Source of the DNA: Agrypnia vestita
Lineage: Eukaryota; Arthropoda; Insecta; Trichoptera; Phryganeidae
Direction of reading: 5' to 3'
Length of the DNA: 64,000 bases
Assembly: GCA_016648135.1 (NCBI GenBank)
Contig: JADDOH010010267.1
Span: forward strand, 1-64,000
Under the pieces are notes generated by a model that was given only the letters and a program-made list of their open reading frames with translations, had not been told where the DNA came from and ran no database searches. Positions 1 through 12,900 of the stretch are shown piece by piece. Each line of letters opens with the position of its first letter. Positions within the stretch are counted from its first letter, which is position 1. A program made the translations under genes and the position numbers.

Positions 1-1195
1 TTATGCCCGCGGGTCCCCGCGCACAGGGACGTATTAGGTCCCTCCGTTGCGGAATTTAAACATAATTTGTAACCATTTATTATTATTTTTATTGGCAGTA
101 AGATTGATCCACAAAATAACTATGTTACATAGACAGTGAATATTATCGAACAATATAATACTGGAAGAGTACTATTCGCTATAACACAATAAACTATTAA
201 TGTAAGTTAAAGTAAATTTTTAAATTCAGTGGAAAATTTTTAAGATCGTTTTGCTTTTAATTTTTCCCAAAACCAAATAAATAAATAAATAAATAAACAC
301 ACAAATACACACTCACACAAACCCACTATTGGACATGTTTTTCTTATTCTTTTATCGATTGTATGTATGTGTTTTCGCGTAATTGCCCCAAAACTCTGTA
401 CATCAATTATTGTTTTTTCTTCAAAGATTGATTAATTATATGGCTGTAAGAAACCCAATAAATGAAAATAAATAAAATAAATAAGTAAATAAACCTCCAG
501 TGCCGCAGGCAAGGCGTCGGATTAATTCAGTGCTTATTTATTGCCAAGGTACTGGACGCCTCCGCTGATAACTATATACTACTCACCATGTTCTTAGAGG
601 TGTGTTGAAAGATTGCTAGTATCTGTCGAATCGGTCTCAAGTAGTTGTCTGTATTTGTACGTATATCATTATTACATGCTCTTGCTATATCCGTTCCACT
701 TCATATTATTGTTCCTCCCGTCTTTGAATTTCTATCACACTATGTTCTCCTATGCTTTTGGTATTTATATACTTGCTTCTTCGCGTTATATTACATTTAC
801 TCCCAATTATATTTGTTTCATTTATCCATCCATCTATAAGATCCCCATACGCTTTATCCTTTTATTACATGTGTATATGGGCCGCAAATTCATATTATTT
901 TATTTACAATATTCTTATCTAGATACACTTGTTCCAATTATGTTTTGTGGGTTATTACTACCAAACCCGGTGAAGTCTGAGCTAGAATAGCCAATCGTAT
1001 ACTCGTTATCCGTTCTGATGAGACTACGCTAATGTCGGACAGGTTTGTAGTGATTACATAGTTAATATATTGTATCTATATTTGAGTATATTCTTTTCTT
1101 GTCGTGCCATTAATATGCTTACACGTTATCGTTATCTCTTTCCTAACTATATATACCGTCATTGCGCAATTTCCTATCTGTTGTAAAAGCCTGAA
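1..1195. other. AT-rich sequence without a supported gene
   Basis: A-rich AAATAAATAAAT runs at about 275-297 and 455-492 look like 3' tails of short retroelements. The latter follows a likely LINE 3' end (AACCCAATAAATG). The two open frames at 613-990 have no recognisable domain and an AT-driven composition. Confidence 0.5.
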
Positions 1196-1403
1196 GAGCG
1201 TTAGTCTACAGATAAATATAATAGAATTATAGTTAACTTTTCTATCCGCCCACGTTATCCGACTCCCGCGAAACGAAAATGAATCATTATTCGCTTCTCG
1301 ACAGAGCGTTAGTCTACAGATAAATATAATGGAATTATAGTTAACTTTCCTATCTGCCTATGTTATCCGGCTCCCGCGAAACGAAAATAAATCATTATTC
1401 GCT
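1196..1403. repeat. Tandem duplication, 108-bp unit, two copies
   Basis: GAGCGTTAGTCTACAGATAA begins at 1196 and again at 1304. The copies stay alike through CCCGCGAAACGAAAAT and end at ATTCGCTC, with only a handful of differences. This suggests a recent local duplication. It has no coding content. Confidence 0.85.
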
Positions 1404-2500
1404 CAGTTAAGGTCACCCCTCTGGTACATCGTATACGTCTAATCTGTGCTTCGCGGCCAATTTCTTTAAATTATTTATCTCTTATTTAAATTATCTATTT
1501 ATCATCTCTCGCCATCTCACTGATTAGGACCTGCCTTCCTTTCTTTCGCTTATATCTATGCATCTCTGTTGCCCGGGAATCCACTCGAGATGAAGATATA
1601 CGGCTCTTAAACGGTTTCAAAAACCCAGCAAAAAAGCCCATAATTCAGAAACCTCGTGGAACTGTCAATATCATCGTCACCTTAGAGTAGACGTTAATCG
1701 GTTTTTTAACGGCTCAAAACGCAATAACCGCGACCCAAAACTCTGAAAACCGTGTTCAGCATTTTTTATGGGAAGCACATGTGGACCGCTCGGACCGCAT
1801 CGATCGTCAACCATTTGTACCAAACACGGCTTTACCACAAGATTAATATGATTTATAAGAATTGAATAGTAACTGCCCGTAACCTATATCCGATCAATCG
1901 CTACTAACTCCCTCCCAATACTAGCGTTTCATCATTCCCAAATTTTTGTAGCTCCAATACTCCGCCAGGTGGGTTTAGCTCAATTTTTCCCGCGTAGCAT
2001 TTAAATCATCTTAGAGTTCAAAATAAAAAAAATAAAATAAAAAAAAAATCTATAGAAACAGGTGATTCATCACACAGTTTTGCTCAGTCGGAGAAGAATC
2101 GGACTCACCTTACTTCTACAATTCAAACTCAGGGTACTTCCGGTGTCGTGTACGCTGCACTTCAGCTGTCTCTCACTTTAACTTATTTTAAGTTGCAACA
2201 GTTCAATGACTAGGGTAATACAAGGAAACATTATTTAGATGAAGGGGAATTTATTCAAATGAATTTTAAACAGAAATTAATAATGCCACAGAAGGTGACA
2301 ATTTTTTTATGAAGTATTTTTGGGAATTTTGCACATTGAAACCCTTTTCTTTACAATAAATTGAGGTGAAGATTTAATTTACCACGCCTTGACATCAGCG
2401 CTAGCGGCCGCGTCATACAAGGATGGAACAGACAGTGGAACTAAATACTTTTATACTACTGGCGTCGGTGCGTGGTAATCACATTCTGCAGATTAATGAA
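1404..2500. other. No supported feature
   Basis: AT-rich unique-looking sequence with an A-rich run at about 2020-2050. I see no gene, repeat partner in the window or RNA fold that I can support. Confidence 0.4.
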
Positions 2501-2527
2501 CATCTGGGCAAAATTTCTATATCACAT

Positions 2528-2935
2528 TTAAAACAATGAAGCTACAATAGTCTGGCACAAACACCGCTTCCGCACGTGCTTAGCAATGTTCCTTTTTTCT
2601 AAAACAGCTCGACCTGATGCACATGTTCTTGTATTTACGGAGTCAGATAACACGCAGTTCGCTCCAGGCGTGATGTGAAATTGATTATTAGAGAGAATTG
2701 GAATACCAGGCAAGTCGTGGTCTTTATTTTGCTGGCCTCGCATCTGAAGGAGGATTGCTCCCTTATGGGTCCAGAGAACAACCCCGCCCCGAGGCATTGG
2801 GCTGCCGATGCAGATGATTACCGGAACATCACCTCTGCAGCTTCCCCCCAGGCGTTGCAATGGATTCACCTTTCACTCCATGCTGCGTCACCTGGCCATG
2901 GCGCGAAGCGCTCCCGTGGAAAAACCCTCTATTAA
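2528..2935. other. GC-richer block with unrecognised open frames
   Basis: The minus frame 2869-2528 (113 residues) reads GGSCRGDVPVIICIGSPM, GGVVLWTHKGAILLQMRG and ends at TAA. A plus frame of 86 residues overlaps it. The block is richer in GC than its flanks and could be a transposon remnant or an untranslated exon. No motif lets me choose a strand or function. Confidence 0.25.
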
Positions 2936-3574
2936 CACGAAAGACATTATCAACAACCAATCATGTAATTTCACATGTTATCTTTATGCCACTTCAAATT
3001 GCGTCTCTCGGATTGAGCTTACCTATTAACACGAGGGTTCACAGAAAAAGTTCACATCTTGCGTGCTGAAGTGTCAGATTCCGAATGCGCCATTTTGTAA
3101 TCTCGTCCCCGCCGTTCGCGACCGCTGTGAAACTATCTGCAGTAGACCAAAGACATTATTCTGTTCCATAGAGTGTTTGCAGTACCTACGCGGTTAGAAA
3201 TCAATTTTTGGTGCAGACAGTTGGTGCGGGGATCGATAAATTCATTTTTTCAGAGGTTTCGCGAAGAGGTGTGACGAACAGAGGTTGCTACGTCACAATA
3301 TATATACATTTTTAATATAGGTATATAGTCGATCACAGCATAACCTAAGTTTATACCCACTGCACGCCACTGCTTCGATTCTCATAATCGCCCATTCTTA
3401 ATTCTCCAGAAAAGATGGAATTTTGGAGAGTACCTAATGTCATTTATATATTTGGGCTGCAATGTAAATGAAATCCTGCTGTTGTAATAAAATGTCGCAG
3501 TGAGCAAGCTCGTGCAACCTTTATCCACATGAAAAAGATATTCTGTAGTCCTGATCCCTCAACCAGAGATTAAG

Positions 3575-4235
3575 GTACAGATACACATGCTTATTTTGAG
3601 CGTGCTCATTAGCATGCTCAAAACTAGCTTGCCATAACAACTCTACATTATTACACTTGCTTATTATTAACATGCTATTTTAAGCTCAAAGCTATCAATC
3701 AAACACACAGTATGCTTATTAGTGGCATACTCATGTCATAGAATTGAGAGGAACTCTAGTTCAAAATTGAAACTTTGCAAACTGAAATAGAAAATTCAAG
3801 TGAATCAATAAATCAAAACAGTTCCCGAGTTTCCATTTTTTGATTTTAGTTTTTATAATTTTTATTGTAATATTTGAATCATTTATGTAATTTTAATAAA
3901 GTTTCATAAACATCATTTCTCACTATATTATTTTTACACAACGGTGACCGAGTATTCCACAGACATTCGTGATTCCTATAATAAGTCATGAAAAGTAATG
4001 TTCTGTCATATTTGTTTCATCTGTCGCGGACCGAGAAGATCGCATTGATATAATCGATACTAGCCGCGAATTACATTGGCATGCTCATAAGCAAGCCTGT
4101 TCACTCAAAAGATACCCTTTCTCGTGATGAATGACATTAGCATGCTCATTACTAGCAATGTGGTACACACATGTCACTAATAAGCAAGGGCTAAAGAAGG
4201 TCAATACTGCGCACGCTCATGTGCCACTAATAAGC
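3575..4235. repeat. AGCATGCTTATT repeat complex, left-hand copy
   Basis: It is dense in AGCATGC / GCATGCTTATT motifs in both orientations. The segment about 3700-3840 is the reverse of the 130-bp unit repeated at 52698-53200 (TTGATTTATTGGTTCACTTG). The segment 4079-4235 matches 51575-51755. It is probably a non-autonomous DNA element with subterminal motif arrays. A LINE was inserted at its right side, with the target duplicated at 4236-4248 and 4712-4724. Confidence 0.7.
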
Positions 4236-4248
4236 ATCAGTACCTTTA

Positions 4249-4711
4249 TTATATATTATATATATATATATAAAACGCTTATTAGGCCAGTGCTCGCGTA
4301 CGCAGCTGAGACGTGGGTACTAACTAAGAGGAATGAGCGAGCACTGGACGTTTTTGAAAGGAAAATTTCGGTTCTAGAAAATGGACTTTGACGCAGACGT
4401 TACAACAATGAGCTCTATACTCTATTTAAGGAGCCAAACGTCACAAAATTTATAAAACTGGGAAAACTTCAGTGGCTGGGTCATGTGGAGAGAATGTCCG
4501 AGCATCAAGCACCAAAGTCCCTGCTGAACTCAAGGCCAAAAGGGCGAAGGAGCTTAGGAAGGCCAAAATTAAGATGGAGTGACAACGTCCTCAAAGATAT
4601 CTCTGCCTTAGAGCTTCGAAACTGGAGAGAGCTGGCAGTAGACCGAGATGAATGGAGGAAAATTATTGAGGAGGCCAAGACCCACCAAAGGTTGTAGTGC
4701 CAAGAATGATG
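4249..4711 (+). mobile_element. 5'-truncated RTE-like LINE with 13-bp target duplication
   Basis: The frame reads TLIRPVLAYAAETWVLTKRN (reverse transcriptase thumb region), then ELYTLFKEPNVTKFIKLGKL, WLGHVERMSEHQAP, RRSLGRPKLRWSDNVLKD and DEWRKIIEEAKTHQRL. One W codon is now TGA at about 4389-4391. The tail is GATGATG. ATCAGTACCTTTA flanks both ends (4236-4248, 4712-4724). The same family lies in reverse at 17642-18120. Confidence 0.88.
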
Positions 4712-4734
4712 ATCAGTACCTTTACGAATGCGAA

Positions 4735-5160
4735 TGGTCAGAAGCTACGTCTTCTCGATGTTATTTTAGGAGAGGAAGCATGAAGAACCTGCTTACTGAA
4801 GAATCGATAAGGCAATTGAAGCATTTGCGATGTGGATCTACAGAAGAATACTCAAAATAGACTGGAAGGACAGAGTTACTAATGAAGATGTTACGGTCTG
4901 GAAGAATAAAGAAAAACAAGTAATCAGAACAATAAAAATACAGTGATGAGACATCCAGAGAAGTATGAGATCTCGCATCTCATTATGCAGGGAAATATTG
5001 CCGGAAAAAGGAGAAAATCATGGAAATTAAGAATTTCAAAGCTGGAAAACCTGAGACAGTAGTTTGGCCAGTCTGCTAGGAGCTATTCCGGGCCGCATTG
5101 AAGATAGTAATGACAGAGAACACGATAGCAGGCGCGTGCAGTGGGAACATTGAAGCATGA
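4735..5160 (+). mobile_element. RTE-like LINE 3' fragment, decayed
   Basis: Translation across several frames gives AFAMWIYRRILKIDWKDR, VTNEDVTVWKNKEKQVIR, TIKI and GNIAGKRRKSW, the C-terminal region after the reverse transcriptase thumb. Stops and frame changes break it. It lies directly right of the inserted LINE 4249-4711 but belongs to a different family. Confidence 0.7.
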
Positions 5161-5480
5161 CTTTTTCGTAAGCGCATATTTTGTAAAAAAAAATAGAAAT
5201 CAAATATTTATGCTACAGATTTTGATGATATATCAAAATATGAATGCTATGATAACAATTGTGATAGCAATATTACGAAATATATGTTGAATTTTTTCCA
5301 AATAATTGGTTACGTAAAAGTCATGCTGCGATGTTCCCACTGCACTGGTTGAATGGATAGGACACAAGAAGAACAATAGAATGCCTCCTCCAAGGTATTT
5401 GTCACCACTTCGGCGAGTGAATGATGGTGTACGGAAGATTCTCACCCGACCGGGAGAACTTCCGGTGTCGCGCGTATAAA

Positions 5481-6215
5481 GCCATGTATTCACTAGGGGA
5501 CAAATCGCGAAACATGACGCGGTCATTTGACGTGTACACACCGGGACTCACATATCACTTGTCGCGGAAATGTCGCCCGATGAGGTTATGATGACAGCTG
5601 CGTATCTATTTATTTTAACGAGTTTATCGAAAGGTTAGAGGAGAAAAAGGTGGTGGGTGCGAAATTATTTACTGCAAAGAGAAAGAAGGATGGATATTCT
5701 ATGCGATCTTCCAATGTCTGACGGATCTTTTGTCAATTTCACTCGAATGGCAACAAATGATTTTGATAATTTATTTTGATAATTTGTTTTGATAATTTGA
5801 TAATTTATTACAAATAATCGGGCCTTCCATAGCCAAGCAAGACAATATTTAGGAACGCTGTTGGCCCTCACATCATTTTATTTTTATATTCACGGTTTGA
5901 AGTGTCCCACAAAATTGTACGGCTTTGGTACAGCTCGATGAGTTGAAGGACAATTTCGTTTCCCTACACTGTCATGTTGACAGATACAGCGCATGCGTAT
6001 TCACTTTTTTTAAATATACCACGTGGTACTGACGCTCGGCGTAATGTCGCAGTGAGCTCGCTCGGGTACCGTGCGCATGGCGACGTTGCCACGGCACGTA
6101 GAAATGCCACGCTATGTTGTGCGCGCCGTCGCGGAACAGTGCACGACGTTGCAACGTCACGTAGACTCTATGCCGCGCGTGCTGTTGAGGGACAATTTGT
6201 CCCCTAATACATGGC
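5481..6215. mobile_element. MITE with GCCATGTATTCACTAGGGG ends, copy 1
   Basis: The left end GCCATGTATTCACTAGGGGA and right end TCCCCTAATACATGGC (followed by TTAA) form terminal inverted repeats. The right one has a small deletion. The interior matches 18552-19313 closely. The TTAA target of the second copy suggests a piggyBac-like mobiliser, but the end sequence is not one I recognise. Short open frames inside are not genes. Confidence 0.75.
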
Positions 6216-6299
6216 TTAAAAGCGCATTTGATGCCAAGGCAAGTAAAACAGGCGGAGTAATATGGTAATTAAATGATACTCATTTGAGGTTTTTTGAAT

Positions 6300-6425
6300 A
6301 TACAGGGTGCCTCGTAGTTAGTAACAAAAACTTCGAACGAGTCTTGTTTATTCAATTTTGAAAGAGAAGATATTCTTCTTTACACTTTGGGTGAAATAAG
6401 CGACTTCACAGATTTCAAATTATTT
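6300..6425. repeat. Partial copy of MITE F
   Basis: ACAGGGTGCCTCGTAGTTAG, AAAAACTTCG and TACACTTTGGGTGAAAT match the hairpin element at 42060-42235 and part of 34560-34640. Only one arm is present. Confidence 0.6.
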
Positions 6426-6664
6426 TTAATAGGCATTTCTGGCATATGTTTTGTAAAACGCTTAATCGTTAGACAATAATAAATAAATAAATATATCGAA
6501 TATTTAAGTCCGGCTTTTTTTATATTTTAAATTTTTTTTGGACATTAATGGTTTTATTCATTGATGGTAGCTATCAGTGTTTATTGAAATGTGGTTCCGA
6601 TAATAATTAATTAATTCGGTGACGTCTTTTATTATAAATATAAATATTTAAAAAATATATCAAT

Positions 6665-7690
6665 TTTCTGGTCTGTGTTTTCCGGGGTATTTTGTTTCTA
6701 CGACCTTTCTGGCCGACGTTTCGGATTCCATCGCAGGGTCCATGACTGATAATTAATTATATTAACATTTATTCGCTTTCTAAACTTCAAATTCAATTGC
6801 GTTTCTGATCATTATGACAGTTCATGCAAAAAATATCACATCCTACCATTATACAAACATCGGGAAATAGGTAATTTGATGTACCTACTAAAAATTGTAT
6901 TAGGCAACGTTGACTGTCCTGAACTATTAAATTGACTTAAATTCCATGATCCCTGTAGGTCTCGTAGACACAACCCAGTCTTTCACATCGATTTTACCTC
7001 ATCCAACTATCGTCGGAATTCATATTTCTTGAGGGTATGCGATGCATTCAATAAACTGTAAGATTATTGGATATTGATCTGTTCGAGTGCAGCCACACAA
7101 GATTAAGAAAAATTTTGAGCGCTGAATTTTTTTCTACTTAATAATTAAGTCTCTTTTTCTCTTGTTCATTCTTTTCGTATTATTCTTAACATGCCTTTGT
7201 TTTTTCTTCTTATAATTGAGTCTCTTTTTCTTTTGTTTAATTATTTTATTCTTTCTTGTTATATAATTCTTGACATGCCTAAGTTTACTTCACAACATAT
7301 TATCATTACTAACATATTTCTGAATGTGGAGACCTGTGATTGGCTATCTATATTATATTAATGTTTTCTATGCTTCTTTGTTATGCTGTTGTTCTTCCAT
7401 GAGTATTAAGTAAATAAATAAATAAATAATAACACCCAAAAGGCACAGACCAGTAGATTCTGAACGGCCGTAAAAAGCTTAGAACATCATTTATCAATCA
7501 ATGTATGAAAAATATTAACATACTCAAAATATTCTAAACCTAAGAACATTTTTAAGTATAGATGTATGTTCACATAATTATTTTGATATGAATATTTTTG
7601 GATTTTGGAACGATGAAGAGTATTTTTAGGTTTTCACGGCCACTCAGAATCTTCTGGTTTGTGTCTTCCGGGGTATTATGCCGTGTTTGT
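6665..7690. repeat. Fragments of a Penelope-like or similar retroelement repeat and a LINE tail
   Basis: The reverse-strand segment 6665-6752 (GGTCTGTGTTTTCCGGGG through GACGTTTCGGATTCC to CAGGGTCCAT) is a second, decayed copy of the hammerhead-like region at 31842-31960. Positions 7100-7430 hold a locally duplicated TCTCTTTTTCT segment and end in an AAATAAATAAAT tail, a probable LINE 3' end. Positions 7431-7690 form an inverted pair: GGCACAGACCAG and GATTCTGAACGGCCGT return reversed as ACGGCCACTCAGAATC and CTGGTTTGTGTC. Confidence 0.55.
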
Positions 7691-7997
7691 CCTTGGAAAG
7701 CTTAAGAGTCACCGTACATGTCTTACCAAGGAAGCACTCGAAATCTACAAGGACCCGATAAATATTAATAGAGATGATGGTCTCAAATTAAAAACATCTC
7801 TGCGGACTTCAAAGTCAATCTCGTCGCAGATTCCGCAGAGATAGTGATCAGACAACAGATGAAACATACACACAACACGAGACAACACATGACTCCGACA
7901 CGGTATTGCAAGCCAACACCAACACTCACAACGACACATCAGCTCTGATGATGGGATCCGAAACTTGGAACGATTTTTTAAATATAAATTACATAGC

Positions 7998-8447
7998 TCA
8001 TATGTGGGGTATAAAAGCAAAGGCTGAATATCCAAAAAAAAGTTGAACGCAGTCATCTTATTTATACTTATTTATAATTTATAGAAAACATAACATATAA
8101 GTTTATAGGAAACTTGATTTTACACAGATAGATACATAAAATCAAGAATTCAGTATATTTTAAATTAGTAATCTTCAGTGACTGCATTCAAAACATTTTT
8201 TTAATTGTTAGAAGAATATTTTTTCTTTTGAAAGAAGGCTTGAACTTTGTGGTGACATTATTATTAAAATAAAACACAAATCACTTTGCTTTCACCACTT
8301 ATTAGATATAGAATCTACATTGTTCTCGAAACATGTAGATTGTATATCTATTTAATAAAATGGTGAAAACAAAGTGATCTGTGTTTTATTTTAATATTTT
8401 TTTTAATTCTTGGATGCTGATCTCTTTGCTTTTACACCCCACATATG
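7998..8447. mobile_element. MITE family D copy with a nested Penelope-like insertion
   Basis: The left end TGTGGGGTATAAAAGCAAAG and the right end CTTTTACACCCCACA are inverted. Subterminal AATATCC and GCAGTCA / TGACTGCATTC are also mirrored. Between about 8205 and 8400 an unrelated segment (GAAGAATATTTTTTCTTTTG, GTGGTGACATTATTATT, CTCGAAACATGTAGATTG) interrupts the right arm. That segment recurs at 11085-11185 and 19372-19935. Confidence 0.75.
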
Positions 8448-8768
8448 TAAAAGTGTTATAACATATAGTATAACAAAATGAGAATATTACGCTTACCCAC
8501 TTTAAACAGAGAATTTAATTCTCGTGTTTAAAAGTGGGGGGAAGCAGTGGGGATTCGCCGTATACGGTAAAGCCTGCGAGATTGTTATACCGGGAATCTT
8601 ATAAGATTAAGTACTTAACATCTGAGTTGCTTTGAATGCCACACGCTGAACACCAAACACCTGTCGAAATGTTTAATTTGTCCTGGCTTCTCGGCGGCAC
8701 ACGAGCGCTGACCTGATTTGGTTATCATCATTGTTTATTTCCTGAGAAAAGTGGAGCGACCTGCACCT
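8448..8768. other. Intergenic sequence with a short repeat
   Basis: The segment 8490-8545 (ACGCTTACCCACTTT, TTCTCGTGTTTAAAAGTGGG) recurs at about 12850-12900. Nothing else was recognised. Confidence 0.5.
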
Positions 8769-9219
8769 AGGGTTTCCAACCGTACTCTAAAATAGAGTAT
8801 TGTACTCTGTATCATGTAGGCGTACTCTATAATCTATAACACTAATAGAGGACGCTAAAATACTCTTTTTTACACAACGTTTACTATACTAGTGCCAGTC
8901 ACGCATATATGATGCATACCTATTATCGTAACCAAAAAAGTCGACTATTTACTTTTAATATGCTGGTATTCCCAAGTTGAAATTGATTAAAAATGAGCTC
9001 CTGATCTATGTAAACTTGGAGTTAAAATGTTTGGAGTCGTACAATTCTTTTAAAACAATGAAAAATTGTTATATGTTGCAAAAAGTAGCGAAAAATACCT
9101 TTTCAAAAATTGGAAATATATGATACTCTTTTTTATAAGTCCGTACTTTTTATTTACCTAATATGAAATCAGATATTCTCTGTTTCAGACTATTTCTTCT
9201 AATAAAAGTTGGCAACCCT
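8769..9219. mobile_element. MITE family E, AGGGTTNCCAAC termini
   Basis: It begins AGGGTTTCCAACCGTACTC and ends GTTGGCAACCCT, a 12-base terminal inverted repeat. ACCT occurs on both sides (8765-8768, 9220-9223) as a likely target duplication. Related ends occur at 13679 and 16881. Confidence 0.7.
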
Positions 9220-9223
9220 ACCT

Positions 9224-9833
9224 GCAACGTAAAGCTAAAATCGTATCAGTCAAATAATTGTTCGTTGATTTGATTTTTCTGTACGTCTTTCTTTCTAATT
9301 ATTCAACAAAAACCTGAGAACCTTTTTATCCAACCCTGTTTCTTGATAATTTTGCCTAGCTCCGGCCGTATATTCTTCCAAACTCCTTTCAAATATTTCT
9401 CAAATGCATCCATGATATTTTATTTTTCCACAAATCTCTGATGGATCGTAATACTGAAATAGCGTTAAGCGGGGTCTTACACTTTGAAGGCGACTCTAGC
9501 AATTAGCGTACAATTACACACGTATATTGAGTGTTATTTAATTTCTACCCATTTGTTAAAAAGCTACAACAAACATTAATTTATCCTGATGATTAGTTTT
9601 TTCCGACATTTTAAAGTTATTCATAATTAATTGGGGTAATTGGTTAGTTTTGCGGGGCCAGCTATGTGGAATCAGCTGCCTCCAGTGTTGCGATCTATGG
9701 AGAACCAGTAACTCTTCAAGAAGAACCTTAAAATTAATTTTTTCGGGTTATCGCACCAGTAAATCGCCCTTGAAGCATCTCTTAGGCAAAAACGGCGGTA
9801 TATAAATAACATAGGTCTTTTTGTCCTTTTCAG
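9224..9833. other. Intron or upstream sequence, nothing recognised
   Basis: AT-rich, no coding signal. It leads into the branch and pyrimidine region of exon A. No promoter or preceding exon of the glycosyltransferase gene could be identified here. Confidence 0.4.
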
Positions 9834-9996
9834 ATGGGGAGGTCCGCTGAGCGTGGCCATGCACGCTCCGGGAGCGGACCTGGCCCCGACGGTGGCCAGC
9901 ATGCTGTACATGAGGGACTGCTCCGCGGGGGCCGCGCTGGTCCGCCAGTGGGTCACCTTCCACCTCTACTTCCACAAGGACCACATGCCCGAGCAG
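9834..9996 (+). CDS. Glycosyltransferase exon A (first visible)
   Basis: The acceptor is a pyrimidine run then CAG at 9831-9833; the donor is CAG|GTGAGA after 9996. The first base completes a split codon, probably the R of the family motif R-W-G-G-P. It encodes 54 residues from WGGPLSVAMHAPG to FHLYFHKDHMPEQ, the N-terminal start of the catalytic fold. It ends in phase 0. A repeat shared with 24410-24690 begins about 28 bases after the donor. The 163-base exon is GC-rich. Confidence 0.9.
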
Positions 9997-12900
9997 GTGA
10001 GAATCTGCACTAAAGCCTCCAATCCGAATATTAGTACTTTAAAAAGTATTCGCTCATATTTTTAATATTTTTCTAAACGAAACAAAGGTTTACGAACCCT
10101 GGAAGTCATATGCAAGCATTTTCAGGTAAACGATTGTTTTCTCCAGAAGTACCGCTATCGGCTATATGGAAGTCGGACATCAAAGATGTAAACGCCGTAA
10201 ATTGTCGGACATCTTTTGCATTTGCCTTTTTTTTAAGTCTTATGCTTATCTTTATGGTTTTATGACAATAAGCACTTACGGTTAACACACTTCGTTTTGT
10301 CAACGATGGAGTCGTCTCGTCGACAACCCGCACCAGCATCCGATTCTCTGGTGGACTGTCCGAATTCCTGCTTTACGAGTATTAAGCCAAGTCTATTGCG
10401 AATGGATTACAGAAGTGTCATAGAGTCGAAGCTGTTTATATGAGAAACGTGTATGGCCAAGGGCTTACAACCTGCATGAGCTGGCTAAGTGCGCATTACA
10501 ACGTTCCAAATCCATCGTAAGAACATCCACACATCAAATTTTTGAAAGTTGTATACAGGATTATTTGGAAAATATAAAAAAAATATAATTTTTTTATTAA
10601 TTCAATGAAAAGAACCCCGCAGAAATTTCAATTGGAATGTTTTTCAATAGGAATTTGAAGATTTTTATTATTTTATCTGACTTGTATTAAAGTGAATGAA
10701 TTTTTCATGTTTGACATAAGTTACTGTAATGATAGTCCAACGATTTACAAAAAATAAGTCAGAATAATAAAGGTCAATTAAAAACCTTTTAATTCTCATT
10801 GGAAAACATTCCAATTGTAATTTTTTCAGTGTTTTTATCATTTTATTTAACTTGTATTAAAACGAATGAATTTTTCGTAATCGATATGAGTTACTGTAAC
10901 GATAGTCCAACGTTTTACAAAAAATAAGTCAGAAATATTGAAAAAAAAATTCCAACTTTGATGTCGCGTATCTCCTTAACTATTGATTGGTCGTGAAAGC
11001 TTGAACATTTTCGACTCATAATCAAGGCAGGAATATAGTCCTGCGAGGCCATTAATGTTTTACAAATAACCCTGTATTAACTGTTCGAAGAATATATTTT
11101 CTTCTGTATGAAGGCTTGAACTTTGTGGTGACATTATTATTACATTAAAACACAAATCACTTTGTTTTCACCACTTTATTAGCTCTTAAAAGACTGTGCT
11201 AAAAAAAAACTTTGGGGACGGTGGAGTAACACAGCGTTACCTGATTAAAAATCGGCATAGTTTTTAATATGTGATAAAATATACATAAATACGATACAGA
11301 TAAGACTTTTAAAAGGTCCCTTTATATAATTATGTAAGGTAAACATACATATTTGCATTATTTTAGTAAATTATTATAAAATCATGGCAAATCCAATTTG
11401 CGCGTGCGCTTCCGCCAATGCTTTATTGGCAACTGAATACAACGAAGCGGTCGCCAGCTCGCTTCAGTCGCCTGCACTCCGTCTTTGTCTAACACATGTT
11501 ACCCGACTCTACCGTACTCTTTCTATATTGTTTTGCTTTCGCCGAAACCCAAGCAACCGCCATCTCTGTCCTACATGAAATGTATGGTATTGTCGTGCTC
11601 TTTCTTGCTCGATTTAACTGCGATGTACAATACGCTGCTCTCTCTTGCACACTGGCCGAAAATACGAGAGTAATGAATAAATATTTTTTAATAAAAAATC
11701 CGTACATTCTTAACAGTTTAATTTAGTAATTTTGGTGTGAAAATGTCTATTCGATGATTACAAAAAATGTGACGTTTTAGTTTTCGTAAATAAGGTAGAT
11801 ATTTCATATTTTGTATGACAGTTAGACCTACGTTACATCACCGACACACAGGAGTTAGATTAAACAATCTACATGTTTCGAGAACAATGTTTCCTTCTTC
11901 AGGATTTCAACCCTGTGGATACAACTCCTCGCTCTTGCAGGTGCCCCTCGTGGAAGACATCCTGAGCAGCCAGTACAACTGTTCCCTGGTGGAGCCCTTC
12001 GCCGTCAACGCCAGCAGTACGTACAAGGCGCAGCAGGACCTCCTGTACCCTGTGAACGTGGGGAGGAACGTGGCCAAGGACGCGGCCCTCACGCACTTCC
12101 TGTTCCTGTCGGACATCGAGCTGTACCCGAGCCCCGCGCTGGGGGCCAGGTTCCTCAACATGGTGGCGAGGGACCCCCCGGCTCTCAATACGACCAATCC
12201 AAAAGTGTTCCCTGTAGTGCTCTTTGAAGTCGAAGGCAATCAACAGGTATTTTTTTTTTTATTATTTTTAAATTTATTTGGTAAATGTACAAACTTAAAG
12301 CGATCGTCTAGCAGAATGAGCAAATTTCACCATTTTTTCTCATATCTTCTCTTGCGTTTTTTATCACATTTTTGTATGGAAATATCTCATTTTAAAATTT
12401 ATTCATCAGGTTACATATATTTTAAATACGAATATCTTATTAAAATGTCACAAACTAAATTATATAATTTATTAACAAATTTACAAACCTTCGATGTTTT
12501 AAAAATGAAGAAAATTGCTCCACTTTGTGGGCCTTTTATGACTGAACGGCGTGTTGAGATGTCTTTTTTATTCAATAATATTATATAGTAAACGTTTATC
12601 TTAAATTTGTTATAATTATTGCAAAATCTGTTAGTTTGTTTACATGCAATACGATATTCGTAATAAAATATTCGTATTTAAAATATATGTAACCTGATGA
12701 ATAAATTTTAAAATTAGATATGTCCTTACAAAAATGTGATATAAAACGCAAGAGAAGATATGAGAAAAAATGGTGAAATTTGCTCGAACTGCTAGACGAT
12801 CACCTTAAGAGTTTTCAATATAATTTAATTAAAACACATTTATATTACACGCTTACCCGCTTTTAAATGAAAATTTATTCTCGTGTTTAAAAGTGGGGGC

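Noticed and set aside
613..990. 125-residue frame
   Set aside because: Composition follows the AT-rich background, with no motif, splice signal or repeat homology to support it.
5974..6268. Overlapping frames of 62-77 residues
   Set aside because: They lie inside a MITE whose second copy (18552-19313) does not preserve the frames.
11815..12588. 257-residue open frame on the + strand
   Set aside because: Only 11941-12246 is coding. The flanks are intron sequence that happens to be open, and the GT/AG borders and protein family match fix the exon.
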